This document shows, piece after piece, positions 60,910 to 64,000 of a stretch of 64,000 nt of DNA. The first letter of the stretch is position 1. Every line of letters begins with the position of its first letter. The notes beneath the pieces are model-generated. The model was not told where the DNA came from and searched no databases. It saw nothing but the letters and a program-made list of their open reading frames with translations. The position numbers and the translations under genes were made by a program. Source of the stretch: Bog-473 sp963737745 (GTDB taxonomy: Bacteria > Actinomycetota > Acidimicrobiia > Acidimicrobiales > RAAP-2); contig CAVTTR010000007.1 of the NCBI GenBank assembly GCA_963737745.1, forward strand, positions 434,001 through 498,000, written 5' to 3'.

Positions 60910-62470
60910 ATGACCGAAGTGATGCAAACGGTGCGAGCCCGCAACCACGCGCATCGACGGAGCGTGGTCGGGGGCGTCCTTTCCTTGGCCACGCAAGGCG
61001 CGCTCCTGGCCCTGTTGGTCCCCTTTCGGACCCACCTCAGCATTGCGACCCCGGCCCTGGCATTTGTGATTCCTGTGGTGGTCGGCGTGGTTGTCGGGGG
61101 ATATACGCCCGGAGCATTGGCTTCGGTCATCGGCTTCGTCCTCTATGACGTTTTCTTCCTGCCGCCCTATGGCACCCTGACCGTTCACGATGGCGCCAAC
61201 TGGCTCGCGTTGGTCGTGTATCTCGTCGTGACGCTGTTGGTGGCCCAGGTCGTCACCAACCTCAACGCAGCGCGAGATGAGAGTCGTCGTAGAGAACAAG
61301 ACGCCGGCCGCCTCTTCGAACTTTCCCAAGCCCTCATCGGAGAGTTCACGATCTCCGAGCTCCTCGACCACATCGCCGCCACGGTGCAAACCGTCTTCGC
61401 CCCGCGCTGGACTGCCCTGCTGCTGCCGGCAGACACCACGGTACCCGGTGCCGACGGTGCAGAGCTTTTTGTAGCGGCGCGCCACGGCCAACCGTTGACG
61501 TCCCAGGAATTGTCTTCGCTCACCTCGAATGAAGGGCAGACCAGGTCGCTCGGTATGGGCGGAGGAGAAGCGACCAGTCGCATCGCGGTTGCGCTCGTGG
61601 CCAGCAACCGGCCGGTCGGCCTGCTGGTGCTCCAAGAGGCACAGTTCGCTCGCCAGGACCGTGCCCTGCTCGGGACATTCGCCAACCAGGCGGCCCTTGC
61701 GGTCGAACGGGCACAGCTTCAAGACCAAGCTATGCGCACCCGGCTCCTGGAAGAGATCGACCGTTGGCGCGCGGCGATGATGGGAGCGGTCTCCCACGAT
61801 CTCCGTACCCCGCTGGCCTCCGTCAAAGCCGCTGTTTCGAGTCTGCGCCAGAACATTCCGGGTTTGACCGAGACGGATCGGGCCGATCTGCTCGAGCTCA
61901 TCGAATTGCAATCTGATCGGTTGGCCCGGCTGGTCACCAACCTGCTCGATATGACGCGCATTGAGTCCGGGGCACTCGCTGTACGGCCCACGCTCATCGC
62001 TTTTGGCGAACTGGTAGAAGAGGCGGTGGCCGCGGTGGACGGCCTCGTCACCCCGAGCCGTGTGCACGTGGACTCCGGCCCGGATCTCCCCTTGCTCTCG
62101 ATCGACCACGTGCTCATCGGGCAGGTTCTGGCCAATCTCTTGGAGAATGCGGCTCGTCTGTCACCGCCGGGTCGGCCCATCAGCATCAGTCGCCCGTATC
62201 CTCGAGGAGTCCCCAGTGCCGCTGGTCGAGGTTTCGGTCGCAGATGAGGGTCCCGGCATTGCCCTCGAAGAAAGAGAACGGGTCTTCGAGATGTTCAGTC
62301 AGAACAGCGGAGGAGCCAGGGCCGGCCTTGGTCTGGCGATTGCCAAGGCGTTCGTCGAGGCCCATGGCGGCTCCATCTGGGTCGACCCGTCGACACAACG
62401 GGGCGCCCGAGTCGTGTTCACCGTTCCCGCCGCACCGGAGCGGCCTGGCATGCGTGATCGACGCCTATGA
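60910..62470 (+). CDS. KdpD-like sensor histidine kinase without the KdpD N-terminal domains, frameshifted
   Basis: About 519 residues once one indel is repaired. Four membrane helices of the DUF4118 type (GFVLYDVFFLPPYGTLTV), a GAF domain, the HisKA box MMGAVSHDLRTPLASVKAAV (His near residue 296) and HATPase boxes VLANLLENAARLSPPG, VADEGPGI and GLGLAIAKAFVEAHGG are present. The frame shifts near 62180-62195 (one base too many), between RPISI and ARILEESPVPLVEV. The N-terminal KdpD and USP domains of true KdpD (about 400 residues) are absent and no kdpFABC is in the window. The stop overlaps the regulator start. Confidence 0.87.
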
Positions 62471-63165
62471 CAAAGGTCTTGCTCGTCGACGACGATCTGG
62501 CGCTGCTCAAGGCCCTCCGCATTGGGCTGACGGCTCGCGGTGACGAGGTCGTCACCGCCCACACGGGAACTGATGCAATCACACAGGTGGCGCTGGTCCA
62601 TCCCGATCTGGTCGTCTTGGATCTGGGCCTGCCTGACATGGATGGTCTCGAGGTGTGCCGACGCATCCGCGAGTTCTCCGAGATCCCGATAGTCGTCCTG
62701 TCTGCCTACGGCGATGAGCATCGCAAGGTTGAGGCACTTGACGGCGGTGCAGACGACTTCATCACCAAACCCTTCGGCATGGCCGAGCTGGAAGCCCGCC
62801 TGCGGGTCGCCCTTCGTCATGCCGCCTCGCGCGAAGGCAACGGTTCAGCGCCGGCAGCGATCGTGCAGGTCGGCGAGCTGGAGGTCGACATGGTGCACCA
62901 CATGGCGACGATGGGCACCACGACGCTCCCGCTTACCGGCCGGGAGTTCGATTTGTTGGCCTACCTGGCTCGCTACGCCGGAAAGGTGTGCACGCACCAC
63001 ATGATTCTCAAGGACGTGTGGGGCCCCGGCTATGGAGCGGAGTCCAACTACGTGCGCGTCTACATTCACCGGCTGCGCAAGAAAATCAACGACGACGAGG
63101 GTCGAATGCTGCGCACTGTTCCCGGCATCGGTTACCAGCTCATGGCCGATCCGCCTGCCGATTGA
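62467..63165 (+). CDS. OmpR/KdpE-family response regulator
   Basis: A 232-residue regulator. The receiver has Asp8/Asp9 in VLLVDDDLALL, phospho-acceptor Asp52 in VVLDLGLPDMDG and Lys in FITKPFGMAEL. The winged-helix effector contains LTGREFDLLAYLARYAG and NYVRVYIHRLRKKI. ATG 62467 overlaps the kinase stop (ATGA), so kinase and regulator are made together. The KdpE-like sequence suggests control of K+ or osmotic response, but the target is not in the window. Confidence 0.93.
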   Translation: MTKVLLVDDDLALLKALRIGLTARGDEVVTAHTGTDAITQVALVHPDLVVLDLGLPDMDGLEVCRRIREFSEIPIVVLSAYGDEHRKVEALDGGADDFITKPFGMAELEARLRVALRHAASREGNGSAPAAIVQVGELEVDMVHHMATMGTTTLPLTGREFDLLAYLARYAGKVCTHHMILKDVWGPGYGAESNYVRVYIHRLRKKINDDEGRMLRTVPGIGYQLMADPPAD

Positions 63166-63214
63166 AAACCGTCCGCCTTGCGGGAGGGGCAGCGTCCGGC
63201 CACATCAATCAGAC

Positions 63215-63238
63215 GCCCCCGAGGGTACTCTCGGGGGC
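63215..63238. terminator. Strong GC hairpin after the response regulator gene
   Basis: GCCCCCGAG and CTCGGGGGC are perfect 9-bp arms with a 6-base loop, 50 nt after the regulator stop and before the serine hydrolase gene. No T-run follows, as is common in high-GC actinobacteria. Probable terminator. Confidence 0.65.
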
Positions 63239-63290
63239 ACGCCCCGAAGAGAGGAGCGGCATCCGATCCGGCAGAGGAACGAGGCACACG

Positions 63291-64000
63291 TGAAGGTCGA
63301 AGCCGAAGCGGCAGGGATGAACCCGACTCGTTTGGAGCGCATCACTCGGCATTTCGAACAGAATTACATTGCTCCGGGCAAGATCGCCGGCTGCCAGGTC
63401 ACCGTCGTGCGCGGTGGTCATGTGGCCTATCACCAATCGCTCGGACTGATGGATCGCGAGCAGGACCTCCCAATGCGCGACGACGCCATCTTTCGTATTT
63501 ATTCGATGACAAAGCCGATCGCGTGCGTCGCCCTGATGCAGCTCTTCGAGCGAGGCATGTTCCAGCTCACCGATCCGGTTCATCGGTTCATTCCCCAATG
63601 GAGTGGCTTGCGGGTCAGCGAGCAACAACCCGACGGCACCGTGGCCACGGTGAAGCCGCACCGTCCCATGAACATGCGTGACGTCCTCATGCATACGACC
63701 GGTCTGCCCGGTGGGCTCTTTCCCGGGAATCCAATCGATGACGAATTCGCCCGGGCGCGCGAGGAGCAAAAGGAGGGCATGACCCTCGAGAAGGTCACCA
63801 CGCTCCTCGCCCAATACCCGCTGAAATTCCATCCGGGGACCCACTGGAATTACGGCCTCTCCACTGACATCGTCGGTCGCTTGGTCGAGATCCTGGCGGA
63901 GGATTCATTTGACACCTACCTCGAGCGGGAGATTTTCGCTCCCCTCGGAATGACCGATACCGGGTTCTTCGTTCCGACCGAGTCGGTCGACCGGTTTGCC
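63291..64000 (+). CDS. Beta-lactamase-family serine hydrolase, 3' end outside window
   Basis: At least 236 residues of a class C beta-lactamase/esterase EstB-like enzyme. The catalytic SxxK is Ser72-Met-Thr-Lys75 (RIYSMTKPIACVALMQL), and the Tyr motif is HWNYGLSTDIVGRLVEIL. LMHTTGLPGGLFPG is the family's usual loop. The YGL form (not YSN or YAN) favours esterase-type members. There is no signal peptide, so it is probably a cytoplasmic esterase. GTG 63291 has GAGG 6 nt upstream. The gene runs off the window end. Confidence 0.85.

Noticed and set aside
1..64000. tRNA, rRNA, CRISPR arrays, insertion sequences, prophage
   Set aside because: I scanned for transposase/integrase motifs, regularly spaced repeats and tRNA-like cloverleaf ends and saw none I could support. 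A tRNAscan-SE run would settle the tRNA question.

Overview
This is a GC-rich actinobacterial chromosome segment. The gene content points to a high-GC, F420-using soil or aquatic actinobacterium, possibly of the Acidimicrobiia. Supporting genes are an F420-type LLM oxidoreductase, DUF2332, a DipZ-type CcdA/thioredoxin fusion, the actinobacterial imuA'-imuB-dnaE2 mutasome behind a CGAAC-N4-GTTCG LexA box, a SigB/SigF partner-switching locus and an Rpf-like secreted enzyme. Genes are tightly packed, with many 1-4 nt stop/start overlaps. I saw no rRNA, tRNA, CRISPR array, insertion sequence or prophage. At least eight indels break seven otherwise intact genes, including essential ileS. Many lie at short G/C runs, so I read them mainly as sequence errors.

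Layout. 1-5.5 kb: ileS (3' end off the window), a HAD phosphatase and a glutathione peroxidase, divergent from a quinone oxidoreductase. 5.5-13 kb: signal peptidase I, DUF2332, an amidohydrolase, small SnoaL and SRPBCC proteins, an LLM oxidoreductase, a YcaQ-type glycosylase and an MFS exporter. 13.4-19.5 kb: a polyamine/amine catabolic block (alanine dehydrogenase and aminobutyraldehyde dehydrogenase, divergent from an Lrp regulator, a class III aminotransferase and a PuuB-like oxidase). The divergent promoter carries a clear inverted repeat. 19.5-21.1 kb: cobyric acid synthase with a 20-bp tandem repeat before its start.

21.4-25.7 kb is a nucleobase-salvage island: NCS1 permease, phosphoribosyltransferase, yeast-type cytosine deaminase, and uracil phosphoribosyltransferase overlapping a Rieske oxygenase gene. 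Together they could import cytosine, deaminate it and convert uracil to UMP. The Rieske enzyme is the unexplained part. 26.7-32.6 kb is an SOS mutagenesis locus: dnaE2, an unusually short imuB and imuA', with a perfect LexA box over the imuA' start codon, divergent from an SRAP (HMCES/YedK) gene.

32.6-46 kb is mixed metabolism: an Smr protein, a dehalogenase-like hydrolase, aldo/keto reductase, questin-oxidase-like and PLP enzymes, a GH43-like protein, GDPD, methyltransferase, FGGY kinase, 3-hydroxyisobutyrate-dehydrogenase-like protein, GNAT, SDR and an APC permease. 46.1-51.6 kb is a general-stress partner-switching module: a STAS antagonist, a degenerate RsbW-like protein and a sigma factor, divergent from a large membrane GAF/PP2C/HATPase protein. 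51.6-58.4 kb holds a ParA-like ATPase, a NodIJ-like ABC exporter, a hydrolase, a membrane protein and DipZ. 58.4-59.0 kb is a gene-free leader with a series of hairpins before an Rpf-like protein. 59.6-64 kb has a limonene-epoxide-hydrolase-like protein, a nucleosidase, a KdpD/KdpE-like two-component pair and a serine hydrolase cut by the window end.
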